64,000 nucleotides of DNA from Micromonospora olivasterospora. GTDB lineage: Bacteria > Actinomycetota > Actinomycetes > Mycobacteriales > Micromonosporaceae. Each line of letters starts with the position of its first letter. The stretch's first letter is position 1. A model generated the notes under the pieces. The model was not told the origin of the DNA. It did no database searches and worked only from the letters and a program-made list of their open reading frames with translations. Below, piece after piece: positions 8,439 through 17,775 of this stretch. The stretch lies in contig NZ_VLKE01000001.1 in the NCBI RefSeq assembly GCF_007830265.1, forward strand, positions 2,542,001-2,606,000, read 5' to 3'. A program made the translations under genes and the position numbers.

Positions 8439-9250
8439 TGGGAGAGACGCCACGGCTGGTAGCCAGCGACATCGACGGCACGCTGCTCGACGACGAGCGG
8501 ACGATCAGCCCGCGCACCCGGGACGTGCTGGCCCGGCTGGCCGCGCGCGGCACGCCGGTCGTGCTGGTCACCGGCCGTCCCATCCGCTGGCTCGAGCTGG
8601 TGTACGAGCAGCTGACCGAGCCGCTGCCGGCGATCTGCGCGAACGGCGCGGTGGTGTACGACCCGGCCACCGACGAGGTGCTGCGGGCCGACCCGCTGGC
8701 GCCGGACCTACTCGCCGAGGTGGCCCGCCGGCTGCGTGCCGAGGTGCCCGGAGTGAGCTTCGCGGTGGAGATCGTGGACAGCCGCGAGATGCGGCACGAG
8801 GCGCACTACCCGCTGCGCTGGGACGCCGACACCGACCTGATCAGGGCGATCGAGTCGCCGGAGGAGCTGCACTCGGCGCCTGCGGTGAAGCTGCTGGCCC
8901 GGGCCGGCGAGCAGGATCCGGACGCGTTCGTCCAGGTGGTGGCCGGGGCGCTGCGCGGGCTTGCCGAGGCGACCCACTCATCGTACTCGGGGCTGGTGGA
9001 GATCTCGGCGGCGGGCGTCACGAAGGCGGCGGGCCTGGCCTGGTACTGCGCCCGGCTCGGGGTGGACGAGCGGGACGTGCTGGCGTTCGGGGACATGCCG
9101 AACGACGTGCCGATGCTGACCTGGGCCGGGCGCGGGGTGGCGGTGGCCAACGCGCACCCCGCCGTCCTGGAGATCGCCGACGAGGTCACGGCGGCGAACT
9201 CGGAGGACGGCGTGGCGGCGTACCTGGAAAAGGTCTTCGGGGTGGGGTGA
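8438..9250 (+). CDS. HAD-superfamily phosphatase, second of a tandem pair
   Basis: 270 residues, start ATG 8438 overlapping the previous stop. Motif I is SDIDGTLLDD, motif II VLVTGRP, the lysine is in VTKAAGLAWYCARLG and motif IV is FGDMPNDVPMLTWAG. It shares order, length and the VANAHPxV segment after motif IV with the upstream gene, so they are paralogues by duplication. The caps differ clearly (this one has REMRHEAHYPLRW), suggesting different substrates. Confidence 0.9.
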   Translation: MGETPRLVASDIDGTLLDDERTISPRTRDVLARLAARGTPVVLVTGRPIRWLELVYEQLTEPLPAICANGAVVYDPATDEVLRADPLAPDLLAEVARRLRAEVPGVSFAVEIVDSREMRHEAHYPLRWDADTDLIRAIESPEELHSAPAVKLLARAGEQDPDAFVQVVAGALRGLAEATHSSYSGLVEISAAGVTKAAGLAWYCARLGVDERDVLAFGDMPNDVPMLTWAGRGVAVANAHPAVLEIADEVTAANSEDGVAAYLEKVFGVG

Positions 9251-9281
9251 GCCGGCCGGGCCGGTCGGCGGCCCGGCCGGC
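9251..9281. terminator. bidirectional terminator hairpin
   Basis: Arms GCCGGCCGGGCC and GGCCCGGCCGGC (12 bp, perfect) with a 7-base loop fill the gap between the convergent HAD gene (stop at 9250) and the proteasome activator gene (stop at 9290). Confidence 0.65.
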
Positions 9282-9289
9282 CCGACCCG

Positions 9290-9883
9290 TCAGAGGTACT
9301 GGCCGGTCCCGTGGCCCTCGCCGCCCTGCGGCTGGCCCATGCCCGGCATGCCCGGGATCATCCCGCCCGGGCCGCTGGGCAGCGCGGCGCGGCCGGAGCG
9401 CATCTGCTCCAGCTGCACCCGCGCGGCCATCTGCTGGGCGACCAGCGCCGCCTGAATGCCGTGGAACAGCCCCTCCAGCCAGCCGACGAGCTGGGCGTGC
9501 GCGATGCGCAGCTCGCTCTCGCTGGGCGCCTTGTCCTCGGTGAAGGGCAGCGAGATGCGCTCCAGCTCCTCGCGGAGCTCGGGGGCCAGGCCCTCCTTCA
9601 GCTCGACGATCGACCGCTCGTGGATCTCCCGCATCCGGTGCCGGCTGGCGTCGTCCAGCGGCGCCGCCTTGACCTCCTCCAGCAACTGCTTGATCATGCT
9701 GCCGATCCGCATCACCTTGGCCGGCTGCTCGACCAGGCGGGTCGGGTCCTCGCCCGCGCCCTCGTCGGTCTGCACCGTGCCGACGGGCCGGCCGTCCGGG
9801 CCGACCACCACCACGGTGCCGGAGTGACCGGTGCCGTCGTGGCCCGGCTCGTCGTTGTGTCCAGCGGAATGCGCTTCGGTCAT
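9290..9883 (-). CDS. bpa: bacterial proteasome activator Bpa/PafE
   Basis: ATP-independent ring activator that opens the 20S proteasome gate for unfolded proteins. The central helical core (RIGSMIKQLLEEVKAAPLDD, ERSIVELKEGLAPELREEL, HAQLVGWLEGLFHGIQAAL) fits the DUF2587 family, and the chain ends in GQYL, the C-terminal tetrapeptide that docks in the proteasome alpha ring. The N-terminus is His/Asp/Gly-rich and probably disordered; a Met/Pro/Gly-rich linker precedes the GQYL tail. About 197 residues. The start is either ATG 9883 or ATG 9892. No proteasome subunit gene lies in the window. Confidence 0.93.
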   Translation of the reverse strand: MTEAHSAGHNDEPGHDGTGHSGTVVVVGPDGRPVGTVQTDEGAGEDPTRLVEQPAKVMRIGSMIKQLLEEVKAAPLDDASRHRMREIHERSIVELKEGLAPELREELERISLPFTEDKAPSESELRIAHAQLVGWLEGLFHGIQAALVAQQMAARVQLEQMRSGRAALPSGPGGMIPGMPGMGQPQGGEGHGTGQYL

Positions 9884-9965
9884 GCGTTCCATCTTGGCGC
9901 AGCGGGTGCGGCCGACGCTCGCCGGGACGGGTAAGGATGGGCCGGAGCACGCTACGGTCGCTCGC

Positions 9966-10751
9966 ATGTCCGCCGATCCGCGCGCCGTACTCAGCCGCCC
10001 CGCCCCGCCCCCGGACGCCACGGTGGCGTACGGCGGGCACCCGGACCAGATCGCCGACCTGCGCTGCCCGGCGGGCGACGGACCGGCGCGACCGCTCGTC
10101 GTCGTCGTGCACGGCGGGTTCTGGCGGGCCGAGTACGACCGCACCCACACGGGTCCGCTCGCGGCCGCCCTGGCGGCGCTCGGCCACCCGGTGGCCCAGT
10201 TGGAGTACCGGCGGACCGGGCAGCCGGGCGGCGGGTGGCCGAACACGCTGACCGACGTGCTGGCCGGGGTGGCGGCGCTGCCCGGGCTGGCCGGTCCGGT
10301 GCTGGGCGACCGGATCCTCTCCGGCCCGCCGCTGCTCGTCGGCCACTCGGCCGGCGGCCACCTCGCGCTGTACGCCGCGGCGTCCGCCCCGCCCACCGTC
10401 GGCGGGGTGTTGGCCCTGGCCCCGGTCGCCGACCTGGTCGAGGCGTACCGGCTGGACCTGGACTCCGGCGCGGTGGCCGCGCTGCTCGGCGGCGGTCCGG
10501 AGGAGCACCCCGAGCGATACGCCGCCGCCGACCCTCGCGCCCTGGTGAACGGAGCGACACCTACGGTGATCGTGCACGGTCTGCTGGACCGTCAGGTGCC
10601 GGTGGCCTTGAGCCGCTCGTACGTCGCGGCGGCGCGGGCGGCGGGCAGCCCGACGCGCCTGATCGAGCTGGCGGAATGCGAGCACTTCGGGCTAATCGAT
10701 CCGGAGTCGGCCGCCTGGCCGACGGTGGTCGATACGCTGCGGTCCTTTTGA
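9966..10751 (+). CDS. alpha/beta-hydrolase (esterase/peptidase-like)
   Basis: 261 residues from ATG 9966. The oxyanion-hole motif HGGFWR, the nucleophile elbow GHSAGGHLAL, an acid region in IVHGLLDRQVP and the histidine in AECEHFGLID supply a complete Ser-Asp-His arrangement. The HGGFW form resembles kynurenine-formamidase-like and feruloyl-esterase-like hydrolases. No tryptophan catabolic genes are nearby, so the substrate stays open. Cytoplasmic, no signal peptide. It diverges from the proteasome activator gene. Confidence 0.85.
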   Translation: MSADPRAVLSRPAPPPDATVAYGGHPDQIADLRCPAGDGPARPLVVVVHGGFWRAEYDRTHTGPLAAALAALGHPVAQLEYRRTGQPGGGWPNTLTDVLAGVAALPGLAGPVLGDRILSGPPLLVGHSAGGHLALYAAASAPPTVGGVLALAPVADLVEAYRLDLDSGAVAALLGGGPEEHPERYAAADPRALVNGATPTVIVHGLLDRQVPVALSRSYVAAARAAGSPTRLIELAECEHFGLIDPESAAWPTVVDTLRSF

Positions 10752-10765
10752 GTAATTACGGAGCA

Positions 10766-10795
10766 TTGACGCAGCGTCGCCTGACCGGGTAGGAA
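10766..10795 (+). promoter_or_regulatory. candidate promoter for the ABC lipoprotein gene
   Basis: TTGACG, an 18-base spacer and TAGGAA resemble a sigma-70-type promoter, placed 46 bases before the GTG at 10841. The stretch around it (GAGTAATTACGGAGCATTGA) is unusually AT-rich for the window. The -10 element lacks the final T of the consensus. Confidence 0.35.
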
Positions 10796-10840
10796 CGCCG
10801 AGGGGCGTATCTGCCCTGCTCAGCTCCCGGAAGGAACGCG

Positions 10841-12042
10841 GTGTCCCAGATGAACCGTAGGCGGGCACTCCAGCTGCTGGCCGCTCTCGGTACCACCGGC
10901 CTGACCGCGGCGTGCGGCGAAGCCGGCGACGACGGTTCCGCCCCGGCGGGCAGCCCCATCAAAATCGGTCTGATCGCACCGCAGTCCGGCGGCTACCAGG
11001 CCATCGGTGAGGAGATCGTCAACGGCTTCCAGCTCTACCTGAGCCTCCACGGCCAACGCCTCGGCGGCCACCCGGTGACCCTGCTGACCGCCGACGAGGG
11101 CGACAGCGCGAAGACCGGCACCGCTGCCGTGGAGAGCCTGCTGAGGCAGGGGGCGTTGGCCCTGACCGGGGTGGTCGACTCGGCCGTGATGGTGGGCATC
11201 CGGGACACCGTCGAGAAGGCCCGCGTGCCGCTCATCGGCTCCAACGCCTCGCCCAAGAGCCTGCAGAGCGTCGTCTACATCTGGCGCACCTCGTACGTGC
11301 TGGACGAGCCGGGGCGGGCGCTCGGCCCGTACCTGGCGCAGAAGCTGAGCGCGGGCAGCAGGGTCGCGATCATCGCGCCGGACACCCTCGGCAGCCGGGA
11401 CGTGATCGAGGGCCTCAAGGGGCAGTTCGGTACGGCGGGGTCGGCCGACCCGCGCCTCTCCGCCCCGGTGGTCTGGACCAATCCCACAGTTTCGCCGGGG
11501 AGCACCACCTACACCGCCGACATCCGCGAGGCGCTGAGCCGGAAGCCGGACGCCGTCTTCTGCCACTTCGCCGGCGCGGCGGCGGCGCAGTTCCTCAAGC
11601 AGCTCTACCGGGAGGGGTACCGGGGCCCGATCTACGCCCCCGGGTTCCTCACCGAGGGCACCGTGCTCGGCGACGCACCGGAGGCGGAGGTGAGCAACGT
11701 CGTCACCGCCCTGAACTACTCCGCCGACCTGAACAACACCGCCAACCGCATCTTCGCCTCGGCGTACCGGAAGAACCACAACGCGTCCCCACCACGTACG
11801 CCATGGCCTCGTACGACGCGGCGCAGGTGCTGGACAAGGCGATCCGGCTGGCCGGGTCGAACCCGACGGCGCAGCAGGTGAACCTGGCGCTGGGCAAGAT
11901 CGGCCAGATCGACAGCCCGCGCGGGGCGTGGCAGTTCAACCAGCCGCGCACCCCGCAGCAGAAGTGGTACCTGCGCAGGGTGCAGCGGGACGGCCGGCTG
12001 CTCTCCAACGTGCTGATCAACGAGCTGGCCACGCTGGGCTGA
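10841..12042 (+). CDS. amino-acid-type ABC substrate-binding lipoprotein, one-base frameshift
   Basis: Extracytoplasmic binding protein of the branched-chain amino acid (LivJ/periplasmic-binding I) type. The N-terminus MNRRRALQLLAALG with lipobox TAAC predicts lipid anchoring; the twin-Arg start suggests a Tat route is possible. The mature part opens IKIGLIAPQSGGYQAIGEEIVNG and has the two-lobe pattern of the family. As written, the frame breaks after KNHNAS at CCCC 11787-11790. Adding one C joins it to TYAMASYDAAQVLDKAIRLAG and the stop at 12040-12042, giving about 400 residues. No permease or ATPase genes lie next to it, so it is an orphan binding protein. GTG 10841 follows GGAAGGA. Confidence 0.88.
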
Positions 12043-12167
12043 CCCTGGCCGGGAACACGGGGGCCTGACCCGGGCCGGGAACGCGGGGCTGACCCCGGGC
12101 CGGGAACGCGGACGGACCGGCCCTCCGCGGGGAGGGACCGGCCCGTGCCGTCAGGTGACCCGCGGGG
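12043..12167. repeat. intergenic GC-rich short repeats
   Basis: Three imperfect copies of a block built on GACCCGGGCCGGGAACGCGG follow the lipoprotein stop (about 12044-12114), then GGACCGGCC occurs twice around a CCCTCC-GCGG-GGAGGG hairpin. The hairpin probably serves as terminator between this gene and the convergent ddaH. Confidence 0.45.
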
Positions 12168-12992
12168 TCAGTGGCGCAGCTCGGCGATGCAGCACTTCAC
12201 GCTGCCGCCGCCCTTCTTCAGCTCGGCCAGCTCGACCGGCACCGGGTTGTACCCGGCGGCCTTGAACCTGCCGGCGAGCCGGGTCGCCTCGCTGTTGAGG
12301 ACCACGTTCAGCCCGTCGCTGACCAGGTTCAGGCCGAAGGCCAGGGCGTCCGCGTCGTCGGCGATCACCGCGTCCGGGAAGAGCTGCGCGAGGACCTTCT
12401 GGCTGGCCGCCGAGAAGGCGCCCGGGTAGTAGACGACGTTCGCGTCGTCGATCGAGGCCAGCGCGACGTCCAGGTGGTAGAAGCGCGGGTCGACCAGGCG
12501 CAGCGACACCACGGGGCGGCCCAGCGCCTCCTGCGCCTCCGCGTGCGCCGGCAGCTCGGTACGGAAGCCGTGGCCCGCGAGGATCAGCCCGCCGTGCGCC
12601 TCCGGCAGGTACGCGAAGTCGCCCTCGCCCTCGTTGGTCTCGTTCGAGGCGATGAACCGCCAGCCGCACTGCTCGTAGAAGGCCCGGTGGACGGCTGCCT
12701 CGGCGGCCCGCTGCTCGTGCTTGAACCGGGCGCCGTAGACCGTCCCGTCCACCACGAACGCCCCGTTGGCGGCGTACACCATGTCGGGCAGCCCGGCCTG
12801 GGGCGTCAGCAGGTGCACGTCGTGGCCGAGACCGACCAGCGTCTCGCGCAGCCGGTCCCACTGCTTGACCGCCAGGTCCGCGTCGACGGGCGTGGTGACG
12901 TCCATCCACGGGTTGATCGCGTACTCGACGGCGAAATGCGCGGGCGAGCACATGAGATATGTCCGCTTTCGCGGGACTCGCTGCTGGTTCAC
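12168..12992 (-). CDS. ddaH: dimethylarginine dimethylaminohydrolase
   Basis: Guanidino-group hydrolase that releases citrulline from methylated arginines; related actinobacterial enzymes may also act in arginine/ornithine turnover. Marks: MCSPAHFAVEYAINPWMD near the start, NETNEGEGDFAYLPEAHGG, the catalytic histidine region in RFYHLDVALAS and the C-terminal GGGSVKCCIAEL with the nucleophile cysteine. About 274 residues from a GTG at 12992 (NQQRVPRKRTYLM). No Shine-Dalgarno sequence is visible, so the mRNA may be leaderless. It faces a divergent Lrp gene 68 bases away, the usual arrangement for this enzyme in actinobacteria. Confidence 0.9.
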   Translation of the reverse strand: MNQQRVPRKRTYLMCSPAHFAVEYAINPWMDVTTPVDADLAVKQWDRLRETLVGLGHDVHLLTPQAGLPDMVYAANGAFVVDGTVYGARFKHEQRAAEAAVHRAFYEQCGWRFIASNETNEGEGDFAYLPEAHGGLILAGHGFRTELPAHAEAQEALGRPVVSLRLVDPRFYHLDVALASIDDANVVYYPGAFSAASQKVLAQLFPDAVIADDADALAFGLNLVSDGLNVVLNSEATRLAGRFKAAGYNPVPVELAELKKGGGSVKCCIAELRH

Positions 12993-13060
12993 GGTGACCA
13001 AGAGTAGGTACGGTACAACTTTGGTAACAGCCACAACCGTTGCTTCCCGAAGGCGGAACG

Positions 13061-13519
13061 TTGCAGATAGACGCGGTAGACCAGCGAATCATTGCGTTGC
13101 TCGTGGCCGACGCCCGGGCGTCGTACGCCGACATCGGCAGCCGCGTCTCGCTGTCCGCCCCCGCGGTCAAGCGCCGGGTCGACCGGCTGCGCGCCGCGGG
13201 CGTGATCCGGGGATTCACGGCGGTCGTCGACCCGGCCGCGGTCGGCTGGACGACGGAGGCGTTCGTGGAGCTGTTCTGCGCCGGGCGGACCACCCCGGCC
13301 CAGATCGGGGTGGCCGCCCGCCGGCACCCGGAGGTCGTCGGGGCGTACACCGTCTCGGGGGAGGCGGACGCGCTGGTCCACCTGAGGGCGGCGGACATCG
13401 CCCACCTGGAGGAGGCGCTGGAGCGGCTGCGGGCGGAGCCGTTCGTCACCTCGACCCGGAGCACCATCGTGCTCTCCCGCCTGGTCGAGTCCCCCGGCGT
13501 CGGCCCGTCCACCGTCTGA
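13061..13519 (+). CDS. Lrp/AsnC-family regulator
   Basis: 152-residue transcription factor: N-terminal HTH (DQRIIALLVADARASYADIG, then LSAPAVKRRVDRLRAAGVI) and a C-terminal ligand-binding RAM/ACT-like domain (VVGAYTVSGEADALVHLRAADIAHLEEAL). Such factors respond to amino acids. It diverges from ddaH across a 68-base gap containing GTACGGTAC and GGTTGTGGC-like segments, so it probably controls ddaH and itself. The TTG at 13061 gives the usual start MQIDAVDQ; TTG 13040 is a longer alternative. Confidence 0.88.
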   Translation: MQIDAVDQRIIALLVADARASYADIGSRVSLSAPAVKRRVDRLRAAGVIRGFTAVVDPAAVGWTTEAFVELFCAGRTTPAQIGVAARRHPEVVGAYTVSGEADALVHLRAADIAHLEEALERLRAEPFVTSTRSTIVLSRLVESPGVGPSTV

Positions 13520-13621
13520 CGCGGCCCACCCCCACGATGCCGGCGGCTCCCGCCCGCGCGGTGCCCCACCTCCGGGGCGCAGCCCGGGAACCGGAACCGG
13601 ACGGCCGGCGTCGAAGCGGGC

Positions 13622-15523
13622 ATGACACGGGCGACAGTCACCGCCGCGGCCGGCACGCTGGTCGCGTTGACCCTGCTGGCCGGGAGCGCGGCCGGGCTGC
13701 CGCACCACGCGGCGGAGCCGCCCTGGGCACCCCCGGTGGGGGCCGTCCGGCTGGTGTCCTTCGACTCGTGCGCCGACGCGCTGGCGCGGCTGCGGGCGGC
13801 GGCCGCCGAGTCGGTCAGCCCGTGGGGCCTCGTGCCCGAGGCGGTCGACCTGCTGGGCGGGCCCGTCCCCGCGATGGGCGATGTGCGGAGATCGCGCGCG
13901 GACGCGTCGGCCGGGCAGGCCGCGCCGGCGGAGCACTCGACCACGAACAACCACGAGCCGGACGCCGACGAGCCGGACCTGGTCAAGACCGACGGTCGGC
14001 GGATCGTCACCGTCACCGGCGGCGTGCTGCGGGTGACGGACCCGGCGACGCGGCGGATCACGGGCCGGCTGGACCTGGCCGCGGGTGACGACCCCGGGTT
14101 GCCCACCAACTGGCCGGCCGCGACCCTGCTGCTGCACGGCGACCGGGCGCTGGTGCTGGTCCGGTCGGCGCCGCGGATCCCGCTCGTGGGCGGGAGACGG
14201 CCGGTCGACGAGGGGGAGCCCGGCCCGCGGCTGCTGCTGGTGGACCTGACCGGGTCGCCGACGCTCGTCGGGACGTACCGGATCGACGGGAGCCTGCTCG
14301 ACGCGCGGCTGACCGGCGCGACGGCCCGGGTGGTGGTCCGCTCGCACCCCCGGCTGGTCTTCCCGTACCGGCAGGAGGGCACCGACGAGGAACGGCTGGC
14401 GGCGAACCGGGCGGTGATCGCCGACGCCGACCTCGACGCCTGGCTGCCGGCGTACGAGTGGACCGAGGGTGACCGGCGCGGAGCGGGCCGGGTGGGCTGC
14501 GACCGGCTGAGCGCGACCGCCGACAGCACCGGCACGTCGCTACTCACCGTGCTCAGCTTCGACCTCACGACCGGGCACCTCGGCGACGGCGACCCGGTGA
14601 GCGTCGCCGCCGACGCGGACACCGTCTACGGGACGGCCCGCAGCCTCTACCTGGCCGGCGTGCGCGAGCGCGCCGGACGGCCCTGGCGGACCGGCTGGGT
14701 CCCCTCGGCCGGGCCGGCGGCCACCGCGATCTACCAGTTCGACACCGCCGCGCCGGGCCGGCCCCGCTACCTGGCCGCCGGCACCGTGCCGGGCACGCTC
14801 GTCAACCAGTACGCGCTGTCGGAGTGGCAGGGCCGGCTCCGGGTGGCCACCACCAGCGGCGACAGCTTCGGTCCGCGGCCGGCGACCGAGTCCGCCGTGT
14901 ACGTGCTGACCCGCCGCGACGGCACCCTGACCCGCACCGGGGCGGTCACCGGGCTCGGCCGGGGCGAGCGGATCCACTCGGTGCGCTTCCTCGGCGCCAC
15001 CGGGTACGTGGTGACCTTCCGGCAGACCGACCCGCTCTACTCGCTCGACCTGACGAACCCGGCCGCGCCCCGGGTCACCGGGGAGCTGAAGATCACCGGG
15101 TACTCGGCGTACCTGCACCCGGTGGGCGAGGGCCGGCTGCTCGGGGTGGGCCAGGAGGCGAACGACCAGGGACGGGTGCAGGGCCTCCAGGTCTCCCTGT
15201 TCGACGTGGCGGACCCGGCCCGGCCCGCCCGGCTGGCCCGGTACCACGTGCCGGGGGCCGCGTCGACGGTCGAGTTCGACCCGCACGCGTTCCTGTACGA
15301 CGCCGGGACCGGCCTGGTGGCGCTGCCGGTCGACAACGCGCTGCGCCTGCTGCGGCTCACCGGCTCGTCCGTCGCGGAGGTCGGCCGGGTCGCGCACACA
15401 GGCGGCGCTCCGGTCACCCGGTCGCTGCTGGTCGGCGGCGTCCTGTGGACCGTCTCCGACGCCGGCCTGCGCGCCAGCGACCCGGCCGGCGCCGCCGAGC
15501 TGGCCTGGCTGCCGACAACCTGA
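13622..15523 (+). CDS. secreted beta-propeller protein
   Basis: 633 residues. A signal peptide (TVTAAAGTLVALTLLAGSAAG) is followed by the diagnostic region VRLVSFDSCADALARLR and DEPDLVKTDGRRIVTVTGGVLRV of the PF09826-type beta-propeller family. The rest is repeated four-strand blades (FDLTTGHLGDGDPVSV, YALSEWQGRLRVATTSGD, LGVGQEANDQGRVQGLQVSLFD, VEFDPHAFLYDAGTGLVALPV). Function in the envelope is unknown; these proteins are widespread in actinobacteria and archaea. No lipobox, so it is probably released or wall-associated. Monocistronic, followed by a terminator hairpin. Confidence 0.88.
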   Translation: MTRATVTAAAGTLVALTLLAGSAAGLPHHAAEPPWAPPVGAVRLVSFDSCADALARLRAAAAESVSPWGLVPEAVDLLGGPVPAMGDVRRSRADASAGQAAPAEHSTTNNHEPDADEPDLVKTDGRRIVTVTGGVLRVTDPATRRITGRLDLAAGDDPGLPTNWPAATLLLHGDRALVLVRSAPRIPLVGGRRPVDEGEPGPRLLLVDLTGSPTLVGTYRIDGSLLDARLTGATARVVVRSHPRLVFPYRQEGTDEERLAANRAVIADADLDAWLPAYEWTEGDRRGAGRVGCDRLSATADSTGTSLLTVLSFDLTTGHLGDGDPVSVAADADTVYGTARSLYLAGVRERAGRPWRTGWVPSAGPAATAIYQFDTAAPGRPRYLAAGTVPGTLVNQYALSEWQGRLRVATTSGDSFGPRPATESAVYVLTRRDGTLTRTGAVTGLGRGERIHSVRFLGATGYVVTFRQTDPLYSLDLTNPAAPRVTGELKITGYSAYLHPVGEGRLLGVGQEANDQGRVQGLQVSLFDVADPARPARLARYHVPGAASTVEFDPHAFLYDAGTGLVALPVDNALRLLRLTGSSVAEVGRVAHTGGAPVTRSLLVGGVLWTVSDAGLRASDPAGAAELAWLPTT

Positions 15524-15541
15524 CCTGACTCACCCTCCCCC

Positions 15542-15575
15542 GGCGGGTGGGGCCCGGACTCGGGTCCCACCCGCC
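15542..15575. terminator. terminator between convergent genes
   Basis: A 15-bp stem (left arm GGCGGGTGGGGCCCG) with one G-T type mismatch and a GACT loop, 18 bases after the beta-propeller stop. A second stem, CCCTCGAC/GTCGAGGG, follows directly and could serve the opposite strand. Confidence 0.6.
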
Positions 15576-15662
15576 CTCGACCGCACGGGCCGTCGAGGGC
15601 GTCGGCGGGACGCCGGGCGCGGGTGGGTGAGATCCCCCGCAGGCGTTGCGAAGGGCCCTTCC

Positions 15663-16760
15663 TTACAGGTACATGCCGGTGCGGTGCTCGCCCTGGTCCC
15701 GCCGGCCCGGCTTGTCGCCCTCGCCGAAGAAGCGCCTCCCGCCGAACTCGCCGTGCAGCCGGTCGTCGAGCTCGTCGGCGAGGCCGGTCATCACCTGCAC
15801 CGCGAGCATCAGGTGGCCCGCCTGGAAGTTGCGGCCGAACACCGGGATGGACGCCCACACCGTGTCGTCGGCGCAGTAGAGCCGGCCGATCGGCATCCGG
15901 TTGGTCAGCTCGGAGAGCTTCACGTAGAGCCGCTCGGTGGGCTCGACCTCGGTGAGCACCGGCGAGAAGACGTCGACCAGGGGCGGATTGTCGCGGACCC
16001 GGACGAACACCATGGCGGACCCGGCCCGGATGTTGATGTCCCCGTCCGAGTCGACCTGCAACTGGTCGGCGTTGGACTTGAGCATGGTGGAGACGACCGT
16101 CCTGACCCGCTCCGCCAGGTCCAGCACGTCGCCCTCCACCGCCTGCGCGGCGGCCAACGCCTCGTCGAGGTCGGCCTCGGCCGTGCGGTCCGTGCCGAAC
16201 TCCCCGCGCGCGGTGCCCAGCGCCTCCACGGCCACGGGCTCGCCCTCGGCGTCCTGAATTAGGTAGACCAGGAACGCCGGGTGCGGCGCGCCGTACACGT
16301 CGCGCAGGGTGCGGGAGAGCAGGGCGGCGATCCGGGTCGCCTCGGCGGTCTCGCCCGCCAGGCCGAAGTGCTCGCCGGAGCCGGCGAGCACCCCGGGCGG
16401 GGACCAGCCCAGCGCGACCATGTCGGCCACGGCGGCCCGGTCCAGCCGGTAGCCCTGCGGAAGCGTCGCGTTACCGACCGCCCGGGCCGAGAGCCGGCCG
16501 GAGTCCGCGATGTCCACGCTGATCGAGTAGACGGCATCGCCGGTGCCGGAGGCGGTCGGGTCGAGGGTCAACTCGACGTGGGACCCGGCGGGCAGCTCGC
16601 GCAGCCGGTCGGCGAGGGCCCGGGCGAACTCCCGCCAAGCCTCCGCCACCTTCGCCCGCAGGTCAGCCGTGCTCGGCTCGTCGAGCAGGATCGGCTCGAA
16701 CTGCTCGGACGCGCCGCCGGGCGGGCCTCCGGCGGGGGTCGAGGGGTGGCCTACCGACAT
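15663..16760 (-). CDS. TY-Chap (YbjN/CesT-like) domain protein
   Basis: 365 residues, acidic and soluble. The N-terminal part (ADLRAKVAEAWREFARALADRLRELPAGSHVELTLDP) and the C-terminal part (VRTVVSTMLKSNADQLQVDSDGDINIRAGSAMVFVRV then LYVKLSELTNRMPIGRLYCADDTVWASIPVFG) look like two related domains; the second matches YbjN/type III chaperone-like folds found in actinobacterial TY-Chap proteins. These are thought to bind peptides or protein partners; no enzyme motif is present. Family assignment is from pattern memory. Monocistronic. Confidence 0.65.
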   Translation of the reverse strand: MSVGHPSTPAGGPPGGASEQFEPILLDEPSTADLRAKVAEAWREFARALADRLRELPAGSHVELTLDPTASGTGDAVYSISVDIADSGRLSARAVGNATLPQGYRLDRAAVADMVALGWSPPGVLAGSGEHFGLAGETAEATRIAALLSRTLRDVYGAPHPAFLVYLIQDAEGEPVAVEALGTARGEFGTDRTAEADLDEALAAAQAVEGDVLDLAERVRTVVSTMLKSNADQLQVDSDGDINIRAGSAMVFVRVRDNPPLVDVFSPVLTEVEPTERLYVKLSELTNRMPIGRLYCADDTVWASIPVFGRNFQAGHLMLAVQVMTGLADELDDRLHGEFGGRRFFGEGDKPGRRDQGEHRTGMYL

Positions 16761-16925
16761 GATCGCCTCCGTCCGTCCCGATCACCCTACCCAGCCACCC
16801 GGGGGACCGAATCAGGCCCGGACGGCGATGGGACAGCGGGCCCGGAACGGGCCGCCGGACCCGCTCCGGCCGGAGATCCCGCCGGCCGGCTCGACCTCGG
16901 TCGGTGGGCGGGGCCCAGCTCGACC

Positions 16926-17179
16926 TCAGTCGGAGGGCGGGCCGCCCAGCTCGACCGGCCAGGCGCCGGCCAGCTCGCCGAGGCGGGCGGCGGCCGCCGT
17001 CGGCTCGGCCCCCGTCCCACGGCCAGGCCGAGCAGGTACGCGGTGACCGGGGCGCCCGGTCGCAGCACCTGGTGGGCGACGTCCCTGGCCAGGTCGAGCA
17101 CGACCGGCACCGGCACCTCGGACGGGTCGAGGCCCAGCTCGGCGCAGGCCGCCGTGACCCACTCGTCCATCACCGTCAT
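16926..17179 (-). CDS. DUF6457-type small protein, one-base frameshift
   Basis: A small acidic helical protein found with MobA in actinobacteria: MTVMDEWVTAACAELGLDPSEVPVPVVLDLARDVAHQV, then PVTAYLLGLAVGRG. The frame breaks in CCCCC at 17009-17013. One more C restores a tail with TAAAARLGELAGAWPVEL and the stop at 16926-16928, about 84 residues. ATG 17179 overlaps the mobA stop by four bases (ATGA), which fixes the start and indicates translational coupling; a GTG nine bases upstream is less likely. Function unknown, presumably linked to Moco guanylylation. Confidence 0.78.
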
Positions 17180-17775
17180 CGCGTCCACTCCTCCGCCCGG
17201 CGTACGTCCTCGTCAGTGTCGCAGTCGAACCAGGGCGGCGGGCCGCCGCCGGGCCAGCGCACGTCGCGAACGGCGAGGCCGCCGAGCAGCGCCCGCAGCG
17301 ACGCGCCGTCCACCGAGCCACCCCGCGCGGCCGCGAGCCGGTCCACGGCGGCCCGCAGCGCGGGCACCCGCCAGACGCCGCACAGGGTCTGCCGCCGTCC
17401 CTCGTCGTCGACGTAGCAGGCGCCGTCCACGCCCGGTTCGGCGAGCCGGTCCCGCAGCGCACCGATCGCGGGGGCGGTCAGGAGGGGCAGGTCGCCGGCC
17501 AGCACGGCGACGACGGTCGTACCCGGGGGGAGCAGAGTCAGGCCGGCGGCGAGGGCCGCGACCGGGCCTCCGCCGGGCGGGCGTTCCCTGGTCGACCGGA
17601 CGCCCTCGGGCACCGGCCCGGGCGGCCCGACCAGCACCCGGAGGTCGGCGTCGGCCACCGCGTCCAGCACCCGGTCGCGCATCGGCCGGCCGCCGACCCG
17701 GAGGGCCGGCTTGTCCGCGCCGCCCATCCGACGGGCAGCCCCGCCCGCCAACACGACCGCCGCGTAGCCCGTCAC
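17176..17775 (-). CDS. mobA: molybdenum cofactor guanylyltransferase
   Basis: Transfers GMP from GTP to molybdopterin to form the guanine dinucleotide cofactor. The N-terminus TGYAAVVLAGGAARRMGGADKPAL holds the nucleotidyltransferase signature (LAGGxxxRMGGxDK), and VVAVLAGDLPLLTAP carries the metal-binding D-x-P. 199 residues from GTG 17775. Other Moco genes are at 26253 (fdhD), 29678-30935 (moaA, moaD) and 45286-48221. The 4-base overlap with the DUF6457 gene indicates a two-gene operon. Confidence 0.9.
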   Translation of the reverse strand: MTGYAAVVLAGGAARRMGGADKPALRVGGRPMRDRVLDAVADADLRVLVGPPGPVPEGVRSTRERPPGGGPVAALAAGLTLLPPGTTVVAVLAGDLPLLTAPAIGALRDRLAEPGVDGACYVDDEGRRQTLCGVWRVPALRAAVDRLAAARGGSVDGASLRALLGGLAVRDVRWPGGGPPPWFDCDTDEDVRRAEEWTR